Assembly: GCA_018714965.1 (NCBI GenBank)
Contig: DVML01000007.1
Location: 77,481-141,480 of the forward strand
Length of the DNA: 64,000 nt
Direction of reading: 5' to 3'
Source: Fimihabitans intestinipullorum
GTDB taxonomy: Bacteria; Bacillota_I; Bacilli_A; RF39; UBA660
Part shown: piece by piece, positions 24,232-34,400 of the stretch
Position numbering within the stretch: position 1 is the stretch's first letter
Layout of the letters: each line of letters starts with the position of its first letter
Translations under genes and position numbers: made by a program
Notes under the pieces: generated by a model
What the model was told of the DNA's origin: nothing
What the model saw: only the letters and a program-made list of their open reading frames with translations
Database searches by the model: none

Positions 24232-26332
24232 AGTTATTTATTGACGATTGTAACAACACGATTGTAACAACAATAGTATCACAAGTAGTAACCTGTGTTC
24301 CAGAGGTTACGGAACTACTGCAAATTGCTCCATTAGTAGCATTTCCATTAGGGCATGCTCCTACGTAATTAGGAGTGATATTTAAATATTTATTATTACT
24401 TGTATTTTTGATCATGGAATAAGTTTGATATCCTGTACTACCTGCACCGCCTAAAATGAAAGTATATGGAGTACAAACAGGTGTAGGCGTTGGATTGCTT
24501 CCACTATTTCCACTGCTACTATTATTATTTCCGCTATTATTTGATGCTGGACGTTGTCCATTACTTACAGTAAGTATGATGCTAGTTCCGCTAGTTACCT
24601 CACTTCCGTAAGATTTATTTTGATAAATTATTGTATTTTTTGTTTTCGTAGAATATGCATAATTGAAAGAGCAATTTAAATTTGCGCTAGAACACATTTC
24701 TTTTGCTTTGGTGATGTTTACTCCAATAAAGTTTGGAATAGAAGTTGCTTTCCCTTTAGAAACGATAATTTCTATTCCTTGGCCTTCGTTAAGAGTTTCT
24801 CCAGCTTTGACAGAAATATCTATAATTTGACCTGCCGGAAGATCAGAAAATTGTTCGATAATATTCAGTGTTAGTTGATGTTCATTTGCAAAAGATTTAA
24901 TTTTTTCAAGATCGTTTTCTCCAAATGAAATCATTTTTAATATTCCTTTTGAAGTGATGATATATACGATTTGCCCTTCTTCTAATGTTGCACCTTTTTC
25001 AACACTAGCTCGAATTACATTCCCAACTTTTATTGATGCATTATATTCACTTCCATAATGAATTGTGATATTATTTTTTTCAGCCCAAACGTTGATTTCT
25101 TCGATTGACATTTGAGTAAAATCTGGTGCTTTTATTTTCTTTCCTTTCGAGATGATAATTGTAACTGACATCTCTTTTTGATTGATCATAGTTCCTTCTT
25201 TAGGAGTTGTTGAAATTACGCGTCCTTTTTCGAAGTCATCACTAAATTCATATTTAATTTCATATTTAATTCCATTTCGTTTTAACCATAAAGTAGCGTC
25301 AAATTCTTTCATGTTGATTAAATCCTTCATGGCAACGGGTTTTAAATCTTCTTCTCTTCCTAAAGAAAATTTAATTTTCAATTCATCGCTTCTTTTAATT
25401 TCACCTGTACGACTTTGTTCGATAACAGTATCTCTCGTCTCTTCTGAAAATTCAAAGTCGATAATTACATTATTTAATTTGTTTTCTTCGATTATGTCTA
25501 AAACTTTGTCGATCTCCCAATGTATCATATCTGGAATATTCACAGTGAGGTCATAATTAGGACCATTTGAAACAACAACATTTAAGGATTTGATATCTTT
25601 TACCAGCGTATTTGGTTCTACATTTTGACTGATAACTTTGTTTGATTTTATTGAATCACTATAATCGTATTCGTAATTTAATTTTACGTTATGATTACTT
25701 GCCCAAGTGATTACTTTAGAAATTGTTTGATTTGAGAAATCTTTAATATATGCCTGTTGTGGCAATTTTAAAAAGTTTGTTTCAACTGCAATGTGAAATC
25801 CGATAAAACCAATTAAAATAAAAGTTGTAAAAATAGTCATTTTTTTCTTGGCAGATTCTTTTGTAATTAAACTAGTCAATAAAAAGAAAATTGCAAATAT
25901 GCTGATAAGAGTACTATTGATGATGATATAGATTTGATCAATTTGATGGAATGACGTATATATACTATATGTTAGAAAAGAGACAACTAATAAGATAATG
26001 AGAAATAAATAGAATTTAGAAAATTTTCCCCAACCCTTTTTCTTAGTCGGTTCATGTAGTTGAAAATCTCTTTCATTTGAGTTTAGCTGCTTAGGCCTGC
26101 TCGTTGTGCTTTCCAATTTTTTGTCAGGCATTTTGTATTTTTCTTGTTGTTTTTCTCTCAATTCTTTTTCCATCCGCTTTTTTTTATTTTTCTCTAATTC
26201 TTTAATTAATTGCTCTTCAAATTTCTTTTGTTTTGCGCGCTTTTTTTTCTCTTTGCGGCTCATTACATCAGTAAAGGAATTATCATCGTTTATAAGAGAA
26301 TTAATCAGATCTTTTTTTCTTTTACTATCCAT
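24230..26332 (-). CDS. Membrane-anchored PASTA-repeat protein without kinase domain
   Basis: The 700-residue protein has three parts. Residues 1-105 are a highly charged Lys/Glu-rich cytoplasmic helix. Three membrane helices follow (about 107-127, 134-156, 165-184). The outside part has about six PASTA-like repeats (195-600), each ending in a GT.I....V.I.VSKG pattern, then a Ser/Gly/Asn/Pro linker and a small cysteine-containing domain. PASTA domains bind peptidoglycan fragments and usually sit on Ser/Thr kinase PrkC or PBPs; no kinase motifs occur here. The last residues come from a frame altered by a 14-bp duplication (24245-24272). Possibly it is a wall sensor or scaffold. Confidence 0.82.
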   Translation of the reverse strand: MDSKRKKDLINSLINDDNSFTDVMSRKEKKKRAKQKKFEEQLIKELEKNKKKRMEKELREKQQEKYKMPDKKLESTTSRPKQLNSNERDFQLHEPTKKKGWGKFSKFYLFLIILLVVSFLTYSIYTSFHQIDQIYIIINSTLISIFAIFFLLTSLITKESAKKKMTIFTTFILIGFIGFHIAVETNFLKLPQQAYIKDFSNQTISKVITWASNHNVKLNYEYDYSDSIKSNKVISQNVEPNTLVKDIKSLNVVVSNGPNYDLTVNIPDMIHWEIDKVLDIIEENKLNNVIIDFEFSEETRDTVIEQSRTGEIKRSDELKIKFSLGREEDLKPVAMKDLINMKEFDATLWLKRNGIKYEIKYEFSDDFEKGRVISTTPKEGTMINQKEMSVTIIISKGKKIKAPDFTQMSIEEINVWAEKNNITIHYGSEYNASIKVGNVIRASVEKGATLEEGQIVYIITSKGILKMISFGENDLEKIKSFANEHQLTLNIIEQFSDLPAGQIIDISVKAGETLNEGQGIEIIVSKGKATSIPNFIGVNITKAKEMCSSANLNCSFNYAYSTKTKNTIIYQNKSYGSEVTSGTSIILTVSNGQRPASNNSGNNNSSSGNSGSNPTPTPVCTPYTFILGGAGSTGYQTYSMIKNTSNNKYLNITPNYVGACPNGNATNGAICSSSVTSGTQVTTCDTIVVTIVLLQSSINN
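24245..24272. repeat. Perfect 14-bp tandem duplication at the end of the PASTA gene
   Basis: CGATTGTAACAACA occurs twice in direct succession. Because 14 is not a multiple of three, the second copy shifts the frame: the product ends LLQSSINN, while a single copy would end TIVNK followed by TAA. Confidence 0.95.
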
Positions 26333-26464
26333 ATAATCACCTTATAATATTATATCGTATTTTGTCAAAATAAGAAAGTAAAATACTATGCAATCTGTGG
26401 GAGTATACATTTGATTGATAGTGATCAATAATTTAAAAAGACGTATCATATACTTTAAGGAAGA

Positions 26465-26493
26465 TTGATAATTCTGTTAAAATATAGTATAAT
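26465..26493 (+). promoter_or_regulatory. Promoter of prfA
   Basis: A -35 TTGATA (26465-26470) and -10 TATAAT (26488-26493) are separated by 17 bp, 32 bp upstream of the prfA start. Confidence 0.8.
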
Positions 26494-26524
26494 TTTTGTG
26501 CGAAAGGAAATCGGGAGGGATAAT

Positions 26525-27583
26525 ATGATAGAGAGATTACAAGCAATTGAGACCCGTTATCAAGAAATTACTGAAGAAATTATGAAGCCAGAAAATATTT
26601 CAAATGTAAAAAAGACATTAGAATTAACAAAAGAACAGGCTTCTTTAAAAGAATCTTATGAAGCATATCAAGAATATAAAAAAATCTTAACTGGAATTGA
26701 AGAATCAAAGGAAATGCTACATGATCCAGAACTTGGAGAAATAGCTAAGGAAGAATTAGCGGAATTAGAGACGAAAAAAGTACAAATGGAAAAGCATCTA
26801 GAAATTATATTGCTGCCAAAAGATCCAAATGATGGAAAAAATGTAATTGTAGAGATTCGTGGTGCAGCTGGTGGCGATGAAGCTAACATCTTCGCGGGAG
26901 ATTTATATCGTATGTATACGAAGTATGCTGAAAAAGAAGGGTGGAAAACGGAAGTTTTGGAAGAGTATCCTTCAGAAGCGGGTGGATATTCATTGATCCA
27001 ATTTATGGTCAAGGGTGATAACGTATATTCTAAATTAAAATACGAATCAGGAGCACACCGAGTACAAAGAGTTCCAGAGACAGAAACACAAGGGCGTGTT
27101 CATACATCGACGGCGACAGTCTTAGTGATGCCAGAAGCTGACGAAGTAGATTCAGAACTAGACATGAATGATGTTCGAGTAGATATTACTCGTAGTAGCG
27201 GTTGTGGAGGACAAGGAGTAAATACGACCGATTCGGCAGTTCGTTTAACTCATATTCCAACAGGACTTGTCGTTTATTCACAGACAGAGCGTTCTCAAAT
27301 CAAAAATAAAGAAAAGGCAATTAAAATCTTACAAGCACGTCTTTACGATTTGAAGATGCAAGAACATGAAAAAGAAGTCGGTGCGGAACGTAGAAGTAAG
27401 ATAGGAACAGGAGATCGTAGCGAAAAGATACGTACGTATAACTATCCACAAAACCGTGTGACAGATCATCGTATCGGATTTACATTAAAACAATTAGATC
27501 GTGTGATGGAAGGTAATTTGCACGAAATTATCGATGCTTTAATTAACGAAGATCAAGCGAGAAAATTAAGAGGGGAAGAATAA
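26525..27583 (+). CDS. prfA: Peptide chain release factor 1
   Basis: This 352-residue class I release factor reads UAA and UAG. It has the GGQ peptidyl-hydrolysis motif in SSGCGGQGVNTTDSAVRL and the RF1-type codon-recognition tripeptide region QRVPETE, plus IRGAAGGDEANIFAGDLYRM. The ATG at 26525 follows GGGAGGGAT; an upstream in-frame start would add 20 residues. It is followed by prmC, whose product methylates the GGQ glutamine, the classic bacterial pairing. A stem-loop lies between the two genes. Confidence 0.97.
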   Translation: MIERLQAIETRYQEITEEIMKPENISNVKKTLELTKEQASLKESYEAYQEYKKILTGIEESKEMLHDPELGEIAKEELAELETKKVQMEKHLEIILLPKDPNDGKNVIVEIRGAAGGDEANIFAGDLYRMYTKYAEKEGWKTEVLEEYPSEAGGYSLIQFMVKGDNVYSKLKYESGAHRVQRVPETETQGRVHTSTATVLVMPEADEVDSELDMNDVRVDITRSSGCGGQGVNTTDSAVRLTHIPTGLVVYSQTERSQIKNKEKAIKILQARLYDLKMQEHEKEVGAERRSKIGTGDRSEKIRTYNYPQNRVTDHRIGFTLKQLDRVMEGNLHEIIDALINEDQARKLRGEE

Positions 27584-27610
27584 ATGACTCGATCAAAGAG
27601 TCATTTTGAT
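27582..27610 (+). terminator. Stem-loop between prfA and prmC (attenuator or terminator)
   Basis: AAATGACTC (27582-27590) pairs with GAGTCATTT (27598-27606) around a 7-nt loop. Only a short T stretch follows, so termination may be partial. It occupies the place where the prmC ribosome site would be, so it could also lower prmC translation. Confidence 0.5.
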
Positions 27611-27617
27611 TATCGAA

Positions 27618-28340
27618 ATGAGTGATTTAGAGTATTTAAAGAAATATGGTAATCCGAAGACATTTCAAGAGGATGTGAAGCGCCTTGATGCGGGAGAGCC
27701 TGTACAATATATAGTAGGAAACGTAGACTTTTATGGAAACTTGATCGAAGTGACGCCTGATGTATTGATTCCTCGGTTTGAAACAGAAGAATTAGTAGAC
27801 CGTGTCATTCGCTATTATAAAAAAGAGCAAAGGATACCACAGCGTATTTTAGATTTGGGAACAGGGAGTGGTTGTATTGCGATTACACTGAAAAAGGCAT
27901 TCCCTGACGCTCAAGTAACCGCAGTTGACATTTCATCAAAGGCATTAGCCGTCGCAAGAAAAAATGCTCAAAGAAATGGTGTTTCCATTCGATTACTAGA
28001 GGGAAATTTTTTAGAACCCGTCGAAGGAACTTTTGATTTAATTATTAGTAATCCGCCATATATTGATTTTGAAGAGCAAATTGATGAAAAGGTAAGAAAA
28101 TATGAGCCATCTATTGCATTATATGCAGACCATAACGGACTTTCATGTTATGAACATATATTAAAACACATTGAGAAATACACAGAAGATAATTCGCTAA
28201 TAGTATTTGAAATAGGGTACTTACAAAAGAAAAGTTTAATGAATCTTGTAAAAGAACATTTTCCAAATAAAATCGTATGGTGTGAAAAAGATTTGAGTGG
28301 AAAAGATAGATTTCTATGGATTATGGATAAGAGGTGTTAG
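27618..28340 (+). CDS. prmC: Release factor glutamine methyltransferase PrmC
   Basis: This 240-residue SAM-dependent methyltransferase has the HemK/PrmC pattern: VQYIVGNVDFYG, VLIPRFETEELVDRV, the SAM loop LDLGTGSGCIAITL and the catalytic SNPPYID. It methylates the Gln of the GGQ motif in release factors. It is shorter than the usual 280 residues because the N-terminal helical domain is trimmed. No strong ribosome site is seen; the ATG at 27618 or a TTG at 27606 are the candidates, and coupling to prfA is likely. Confidence 0.93.
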   Translation: MSDLEYLKKYGNPKTFQEDVKRLDAGEPVQYIVGNVDFYGNLIEVTPDVLIPRFETEELVDRVIRYYKKEQRIPQRILDLGTGSGCIAITLKKAFPDAQVTAVDISSKALAVARKNAQRNGVSIRLLEGNFLEPVEGTFDLIISNPPYIDFEEQIDEKVRKYEPSIALYADHNGLSCYEHILKHIEKYTEDNSLIVFEIGYLQKKSLMNLVKEHFPNKIVWCEKDLSGKDRFLWIMDKRC

Positions 28341-28342
28341 AA

Positions 28343-28801
28343 ATGGAGAAAAAAGGAAACAAAATTGAACAATTCATACATAAGAGTTTAGAAATAGCCC
28401 ATGTAAAAGTAACAAAAAAAACAGAGAAATTATTAGTTCAAATTTTTAAATTTGCTATCGTTGGTGTAATAGCAACATTGATTGATTTTGCATTCTTATA
28501 TATTTTTAAGGAGTATTGTCATTTTCCAACAATAATGGCAAATACGTTGTCTTTTGCAATTTCAGTTTTATATAATTACTGGGCAAGTATTCGTTGGGTT
28601 TTTGACGTAAATAAAGAAAAAGATGCAAAAAGAAATTTTGTGTTATTTGTAATCACTAGTACTATTGGATTAGGAATTAATGATTTAATTATGTATATTA
28701 TTGCAGAATTATTACTTGTACATTACATGCTAGCTAAAATAGTAGCAACTGCTGTTGTCATGGTATTTAATTTTGTTACACGTAAAATGTTTCTAGAATA
28801 G
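28343..28801 (+). CDS. GtrA-like membrane protein
   Basis: This 152-residue protein has four membrane helices. FKFAIVGVIATLIDFAFLYI, NTLSFAISVLYNYWASIRWVF and the final VMVFNFVTRKMFL fit the GtrA/DPMS family, which is linked to moving polyprenol-linked sugars across the membrane. A charged 35-residue N-terminal extension precedes the domain. GAGGTG before the ATG at 28343 sets the start. It lies directly upstream of a glycosyltransferase cluster but ends in its own terminator. Confidence 0.88.
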   Translation: MEKKGNKIEQFIHKSLEIAHVKVTKKTEKLLVQIFKFAIVGVIATLIDFAFLYIFKEYCHFPTIMANTLSFAISVLYNYWASIRWVFDVNKEKDAKRNFVLFVITSTIGLGINDLIMYIIAELLLVHYMLAKIVATAVVMVFNFVTRKMFLE

Positions 28802-28830
28802 AAAAGCATAAAGTTTTGTGCTTTTCTTTT
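28801..28830 (+). terminator. Terminator after the GtrA-like gene
   Basis: GAAAAGCA (28801-28808) pairs with TGCTTTTC (28819-28826) and four T follow. A TGTATAAT extended -10 element for the next gene lies at 28848-28855. Confidence 0.75.
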
Positions 28831-28871
28831 CATATTCAATACTTTCATGTATAATGAATGTAGGTGGAATT

Positions 28872-30068
28872 ATGAAAAAAATATCAATTTTGTCATTACA
28901 TTTAGGTTACGGTGGTGTTGAGAAGTCCATCGCTGCTTTAGCTAATGTTTTGTGTAAAAACTATGAAGTTGAAATTATTTGTATTTATCAATTATATGAA
29001 AAACCAGCATTTACAATTGATGAACGAGTTAAGATTACTTACTTGATTCATAGTGATCTTCCAGTTAGAGTTGAGAAGTATAAGTTGTTATTATTTCGAA
29101 GGCAGTTTACTAAACTACTGAAACAATTAACGACGGATTATTTTTCTAAATTTAAGTTTGTCAGCTTTTTCAAAGATGGAATCTCTGGGCTTCGCATGTA
29201 TTCTAAACGCTTTTCAGAGACAAAAAAGGCAATTATAAGTAGTGATGCAGACATTATGATTTCGACAAGAACTTTTTTAAATGAATGGGCATCTCTATAT
29301 GGAAATGACAATATGATTAAAATTGGCTGGGAACATAATCATCATCATAACAATGAAAAGTATGCAAATCAGGTTATTGAAAGTAGTGAAGCATTAGATT
29401 ATCTAGTATTAGTATCGAAAGAATTAAAAAACTACTATGAGAAGAGATTAAAGGACAATAAATGTGAATGCGTTTATATTCCAAATATGATAGATAATAT
29501 ACCCGAAAGAAAATCAACATTAAAGAAGCCAAATATGATTTCAGTAGGTAGGTTATCTGTTGAAAAAGGATATATTGATTTATTGAAAATATTTAATCAG
29601 ATTGCAAAAAAATATAATGATTGGCATTTAGATATTATTGGAGATGGTGATGAAAGAGAAAAGTTAGAAAAATATATTCAAGATAAAAAATTACAGAATC
29701 AAGTAACTCTTCATGGGTTTCAATCAAAAGATTATATAGATAAAATGCTTCATCAATCTTCTATATATTTGATGACTTCTTACACAGAGTCTTTTGGAAT
29801 TGTATTATTAGAAGCAATGAGTCACGGATTACCTTGTATTGCATTTGATAGTGCAGAAGGAGCGCGTGAAATTATAAAAGATGGAGAAAGTGGATGGCTG
29901 ATAAAAAATCGTGATTTTGATAAATACGAACGAGCAATCAGTACATTAATAGAAAATCAAAATATGAGAAAAAAAATGGGGAAGAGTGGAGCTTTGCTTG
30001 TAAATATGTACAGTAAAGATGTAGTAATGGAAATGTGGTTTCATTTATTAGAAGGGAAAGAAGTATGA
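28872..30068 (+). CDS. GT4-family glycosyltransferase
   Basis: This 398-residue GT-B fold enzyme has an N-terminal glycine-rich block (LHLGYGGVEKSIAALANVL). Its C-terminal donor-binding half has ISVGRLSVEKGYIDLL, IIGDGDEREKLE, LHGFQSK and the EX7E motif in SYTESFGIVLLEAMSHGLPCIAF. Such enzymes transfer a sugar from a nucleotide donor onto lipid-linked or surface glycans. The start at 28872 follows TAGGTGGAA. Its stop overlaps the next gene (ATGA), so it heads a three-gene glycan operon. Confidence 0.93.
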   Translation: MKKISILSLHLGYGGVEKSIAALANVLCKNYEVEIICIYQLYEKPAFTIDERVKITYLIHSDLPVRVEKYKLLLFRRQFTKLLKQLTTDYFSKFKFVSFFKDGISGLRMYSKRFSETKKAIISSDADIMISTRTFLNEWASLYGNDNMIKIGWEHNHHHNNEKYANQVIESSEALDYLVLVSKELKNYYEKRLKDNKCECVYIPNMIDNIPERKSTLKKPNMISVGRLSVEKGYIDLLKIFNQIAKKYNDWHLDIIGDGDEREKLEKYIQDKKLQNQVTLHGFQSKDYIDKMLHQSSIYLMTSYTESFGIVLLEAMSHGLPCIAFDSAEGAREIIKDGESGWLIKNRDFDKYERAISTLIENQNMRKKMGKSGALLVNMYSKDVVMEMWFHLLEGKEV

Positions 30069-30538
30069 AAAAGCGTGTTTTATTTATATCCTCAACGGGG
30101 GGACATTTATCAGAATTATTGCAGTTAAAAGCATTGTTTGCAAAAGTTGATTACCACATTATAACAGAAAAAACGAAATCAAATATGGCTTTAACAAATA
30201 AGTATCCTAATCGTGTTAATTTTTTGATGTATGGTACAAAAGATCATATTCTAAGTTATCCATTAAAACTTCTGATAAATTGTTTTAAAAGCCTTTATTT
30301 TTATTTAAAACTACGCCCTGACTATATTATAACAACTGGAGCACATACTGCAGGGCCAATGTGTTGTATTGGAAAAATTTTTGGAAGTCACATTATATAT
30401 ATAGAGACATTTGCAAACAAAAAAACTAAAACAGTTACTGGAAGATTATTATATCCTATTGCAGATGTTTTCATTGTTCAATGGAAAGAAATGCTAGAAC
30501 TATATCCAGATGCAATCTATGGAGGATGGATCTACTAA
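30065..30538 (+). CDS. PssD/Alg14-like glycosyltransferase subunit
   Basis: This 157-residue protein carries FISSTGGHLSELLQLK at the start and PDYIITTGAHTAGPMCCIGK, SHIIYIETFA and ADVFIVQW later. These are the marks of the Alg14/PssD/EpsE half of two-part UDP-sugar transferases. This half holds the membrane-side acceptor domain and recruits the catalytic partner. The partner is the next gene, 12 bp downstream. Together they probably add the second sugar to a lipid-linked glycan. Confidence 0.9.
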   Translation: MKKRVLFISSTGGHLSELLQLKALFAKVDYHIITEKTKSNMALTNKYPNRVNFLMYGTKDHILSYPLKLLINCFKSLYFYLKLRPDYIITTGAHTAGPMCCIGKIFGSHIIYIETFANKKTKTVTGRLLYPIADVFIVQWKEMLELYPDAIYGGWIY

Positions 30539-30550
30539 AGGAGGAGAAAA

Positions 30551-31378
30551 ATGATATTTGTAACATTAGGAACGCAAGATAAAAGTTTTCGACGACTATT
30601 AGTTGAGATAGATAGGCTAATTGAAAAAGGGGTAATTAAAGATCGTGTTGTCGTTCAAGCGGGAGATACAGAGTATAAATCAAAATATATGGAAATTTTT
30701 GATTTGCTTCCAATGGATGAATTTGAGTCATATATGAAAAAAGCTGATTTAGTAATTACACACGGTGGAATAGGATCTATACTGACAGCTCTAAATTATG
30801 AAAAAAAAGTAATAGCTGTGCCACGATTGGCTAAATACAAGGAACATACCAATGACCATCAATTACAAATTGTTGAAGATTTTAGTGCGCGAAAATATAT
30901 TATGGGAGCTTTATCTGTTGACGAGTTAGAAAAAATTTTTTCTAAAGTAGAAAAGTTTAAACCCAAAAAATATAAATCAAACAACGAAACCTTCGTTTCT
31001 TTGATTCAAGATTATATTGAAAAGGATAATCATATTAGTTGGTATCATCGATATTATTATTTTATTTGTCTATTTATACTAGGATTATTGATGAGTGTAT
31101 GTGGGAGTATTATTTATCTATGCATAGAATCTTTTCTTTCTCCTTTCCTTGCCATTTCTATTATTCTTGGAGTTGACTGCATTTATTTATGTCGATGGAA
31201 TCAATATCATTTATGGTACCGTCTGATTGCTACTATTTTAACAATTGTGGTAGGAAATAGTGGAGTTTATATATTGAATTTGAAACATCTCAATAATGTT
31301 TTTCTTCTAATTTTATGTTCTGTTTTTGTTGCAATTTATTTATTGGTAGGAAAATGGAAAGAATGTGACGAAAAGTAA
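30551..31378 (+). CDS. PssE/Alg13-like glycosyltransferase with a C-terminal membrane domain
   Basis: Residues 1-150 form the Alg13/PssE GT28 C-terminal domain: IFVTLGTQDKSFRRLL, VVQAGDTEYKS, and ADLVITHGGIGSILTALNYEKKVI with the donor-binding HGG. Usual PssE proteins end near 150-165 residues. Here the chain continues to 275 with four hydrophobic segments (about 168-265) and no known name. The membrane part may anchor the pair or help with glycan transfer. GGAGGAG precedes the start, and a terminator ends the operon. Confidence 0.87.
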   Translation: MIFVTLGTQDKSFRRLLVEIDRLIEKGVIKDRVVVQAGDTEYKSKYMEIFDLLPMDEFESYMKKADLVITHGGIGSILTALNYEKKVIAVPRLAKYKEHTNDHQLQIVEDFSARKYIMGALSVDELEKIFSKVEKFKPKKYKSNNETFVSLIQDYIEKDNHISWYHRYYYFICLFILGLLMSVCGSIIYLCIESFLSPFLAISIILGVDCIYLCRWNQYHLWYRLIATILTIVVGNSGVYILNLKHLNNVFLLILCSVFVAIYLLVGKWKECDEK

Positions 31379-31419
31379 AAAAAGATATTCATGGAAACTA
31401 CCTTAATATCTTTTTTTTT
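31377..31419 (+). terminator. Terminator of the glycan operon
   Basis: AAAGATATT and AATATCTTT form the stem around a 15-nt loop. Nine or more T follow. Confidence 0.85.
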
Positions 31420-31445
31420 GATATACTAGATAAGTAGGTGATTGT

Positions 31446-34400
31446 ATGCAAGATAAAATGAAAATATTACTAGATCAAATCAAATTACCAAAGGAAAGTT
31501 ATTCTTACTATGAGAGTGCAACTTTGCAAAGAATTATTGGAAATAAAGCAAAAGACCAATATCATTTTTTAATAGAATTAGAAAGCACATTACCTGTGGA
31601 AAAATATGAGCAATTTTTGGAATACTTGCCAAAAGGATTTCCAACAATCCGTAAAGTAGACGTACGATTTACAGTAAAGCATATTTTAAAACAATATATA
31701 CCAGAGTACTTTAAAAAGTATATATCAAATTATGCAAAAGAGCATCCTTTATATGAAACATTTTTAAATGGACAACCGACACTTACAGATGGTACGTTAA
31801 CAATAGTTGTTGGGTGTAAGGCCGAGAAGATGCAATTAGAACATATTCAAAGTGAACTGATCAAATATTTTGAACATGCAGGGTTTGGAGAGATGCTATT
31901 GGAAATAGAAATCGATTCAACTCTTTCTCATGCAGTTTATGATGAGATTATCGAAGAAATGCACGCACCATTACCAGAACATATGCCAGATCCAGTACCA
32001 CCAACTGAAGAACCGAGAGAGCCGTCAAAAAAATTTTCTAAAAAAAGCTATTCACGAAAATTGATACAGGATACAGATGATCCTGATGTTATTGTTGGTC
32101 GTAAAATTGAAGAACAGATTATGCATATTGATCACATTTTAGGAGAAATGAATAGTGTTGTGTTTGAAGGTCACATCTTCGGAATGGAAGTTCGTGATAC
32201 GCGGACAGAATTAAAGATTGTGACTTTAAAAATTACTGATTACACGGATAGTATCTATGCAAAGATGTTCGTAAATGATGCGGATGATTTTGCACATATC
32301 AAAAAGAATGTCAAAGTAGGAAACTGGTATGTTTTCCGTGGAAATGCAAAAGATGATCAATATTCTAAAGAATTGACAGTTACGATTCGTGATATCAACG
32401 CATTAGATAGACCAGTGGAAGAAATCAAAGATGAAGCAGAGGAAAAGAGAGTAGAACTTCACGCTCATACGATGATGAGTCAGATGGATGGTGTTGTCGA
32501 TGCCAAAAAATTAGTGAAGCAAGCACGTAAATGGGGACACCGTGCGATAGCAATTACTGATCATAACGGAGGACAAGCGTTCCCGGATGTCTACCATACG
32601 ATCTGCGACATCAATAAGAATTTAGCAGAAGGAGAAGATCCATTCAAGGCTATTTACGGAACTGAATTAACGTTAATAGATGATACGGTCGATATTATTA
32701 TTCGTCCGGATGATTCACCATTATTAGAGACGACTTATGTAGTATTCGACCTTGAGACGACCGGATTCAACGCCGGAGGAAAAGATTCCATTATCGAAAT
32801 AGGTGCTGTTAAAATCTGTAATGGAGAAATTTTAGATCGCTTCGATCAATTGATAGATCCAAAGAGAAAACTACCAGCTAAAATAGTGGAACTTACGAAT
32901 ATAACAGATGAGATGTTAGTTGGAATGCCATCGGAAGAAGAGGCTGTGCGTGATTTTATCGCGTGGTTCGGAGATTTACCAATGGTTGCTCACAATGCCA
33001 AATTCGACGTATCATTCCTTGAAATGGCATATAAAAAATATAACTTAGGAACTTTTGAAAATACCGTTCTCGATACATTAGAGTTATCTCGAACGATGGA
33101 TAATAATTTTGCACGTCATGGACTATCTGCATTAGTCAAGAGATATAACGTGCCATGGGATGAAGATGCTCACCATAGAGCAGACTACGATGCAGAAGGA
33201 ACAGCGCTCGTCTTACACAAGATGTTGAAAAAATTAAACGATCGTAATTATGAAACATTGCGTGATTTAGAAAAGATCGTATCGAAAGATGAAATTCACA
33301 AATATGGACGTTCTCATCACGTCAATATTTTGGCAAAAAATAAAACAGGGCTCAAAAACCTATTCAAAATTATTAGTTATGCCAATACGAAATATTTATA
33401 TAAAACACCGCGTATTCTTCGTAGTGAGATCGAAAAACACAGAGAAGGATTGCTCATTGGAAGTGGATGTTATGAATCAGAAGTCTTCAAAGAAGCGAGA
33501 AGTAAGAGCGACGAGGAGTTAACGAACATTATTAACTTTTACGACTATGTAGAGGTACAACCACTCGATTGCTATGATCACTTGTTACAGATGAACGATT
33601 TCGCATCAAAACGAGAATTGATAGATCACATCAAAAAAATTGTACGTGTTACGGAAGAAGCAGGAAAAATTATCGTGGCAACTGGAGATGTACATCACTT
33701 GACAAAAGATGACAAGATATATCGTGAAATCATTGTCAACCAAAAAGTTCCAGGTGGTGGAAGACATCCTCTAGCACGCAGCAACATTAAAGAGATTCCA
33801 AGTTATCACTTTAGAACGACGACGGAAATGTTAGAGGATTTTGCTTTCTTAGGAGAGGAAAAAGCGAAGGAAATCGTCGTAAAGAATACGAATATGATTG
33901 CTGATATGGTAGATATTATCGAAGTAATTATCGAAACTGGAGGAGTCCCATTTTCTCCAAAAATCGAAAATTCTGTAGAAACGGTAAATGAACTTGTATA
34001 TGGAAGGGCACATGAATTATATGGAGATCCTCTCCCTAAGATTATCGAAGAGAGAATTGAACAAGAATTAAAGGGAATCATCGGTGGTGGATTCGACGTT
34101 ATCTACTTAATTGCCCAAAAACTTGTAAAGCATTCAAATGACGATGGTTATCTCGTAGGAAGCCGAGGATCTGTAGGATCAAGTTTCGTCGCTACGATGA
34201 TGGGAATTACAGAGGTAAATCCACTTCCTGCACATTATATCTGTCCAAATTGTAAGCACAGTATTTTTGAAGAGGACGGAGAAGCATTGGGAGCAAAATA
34301 TTCCAGCGGATTTGACCTTCCAAATAAGAAATGCCCAAAGTGTGGTACGTGGATGCACAAAGAAGGACAAGACATGCCATTCGCGACATTCCTCGGATTC

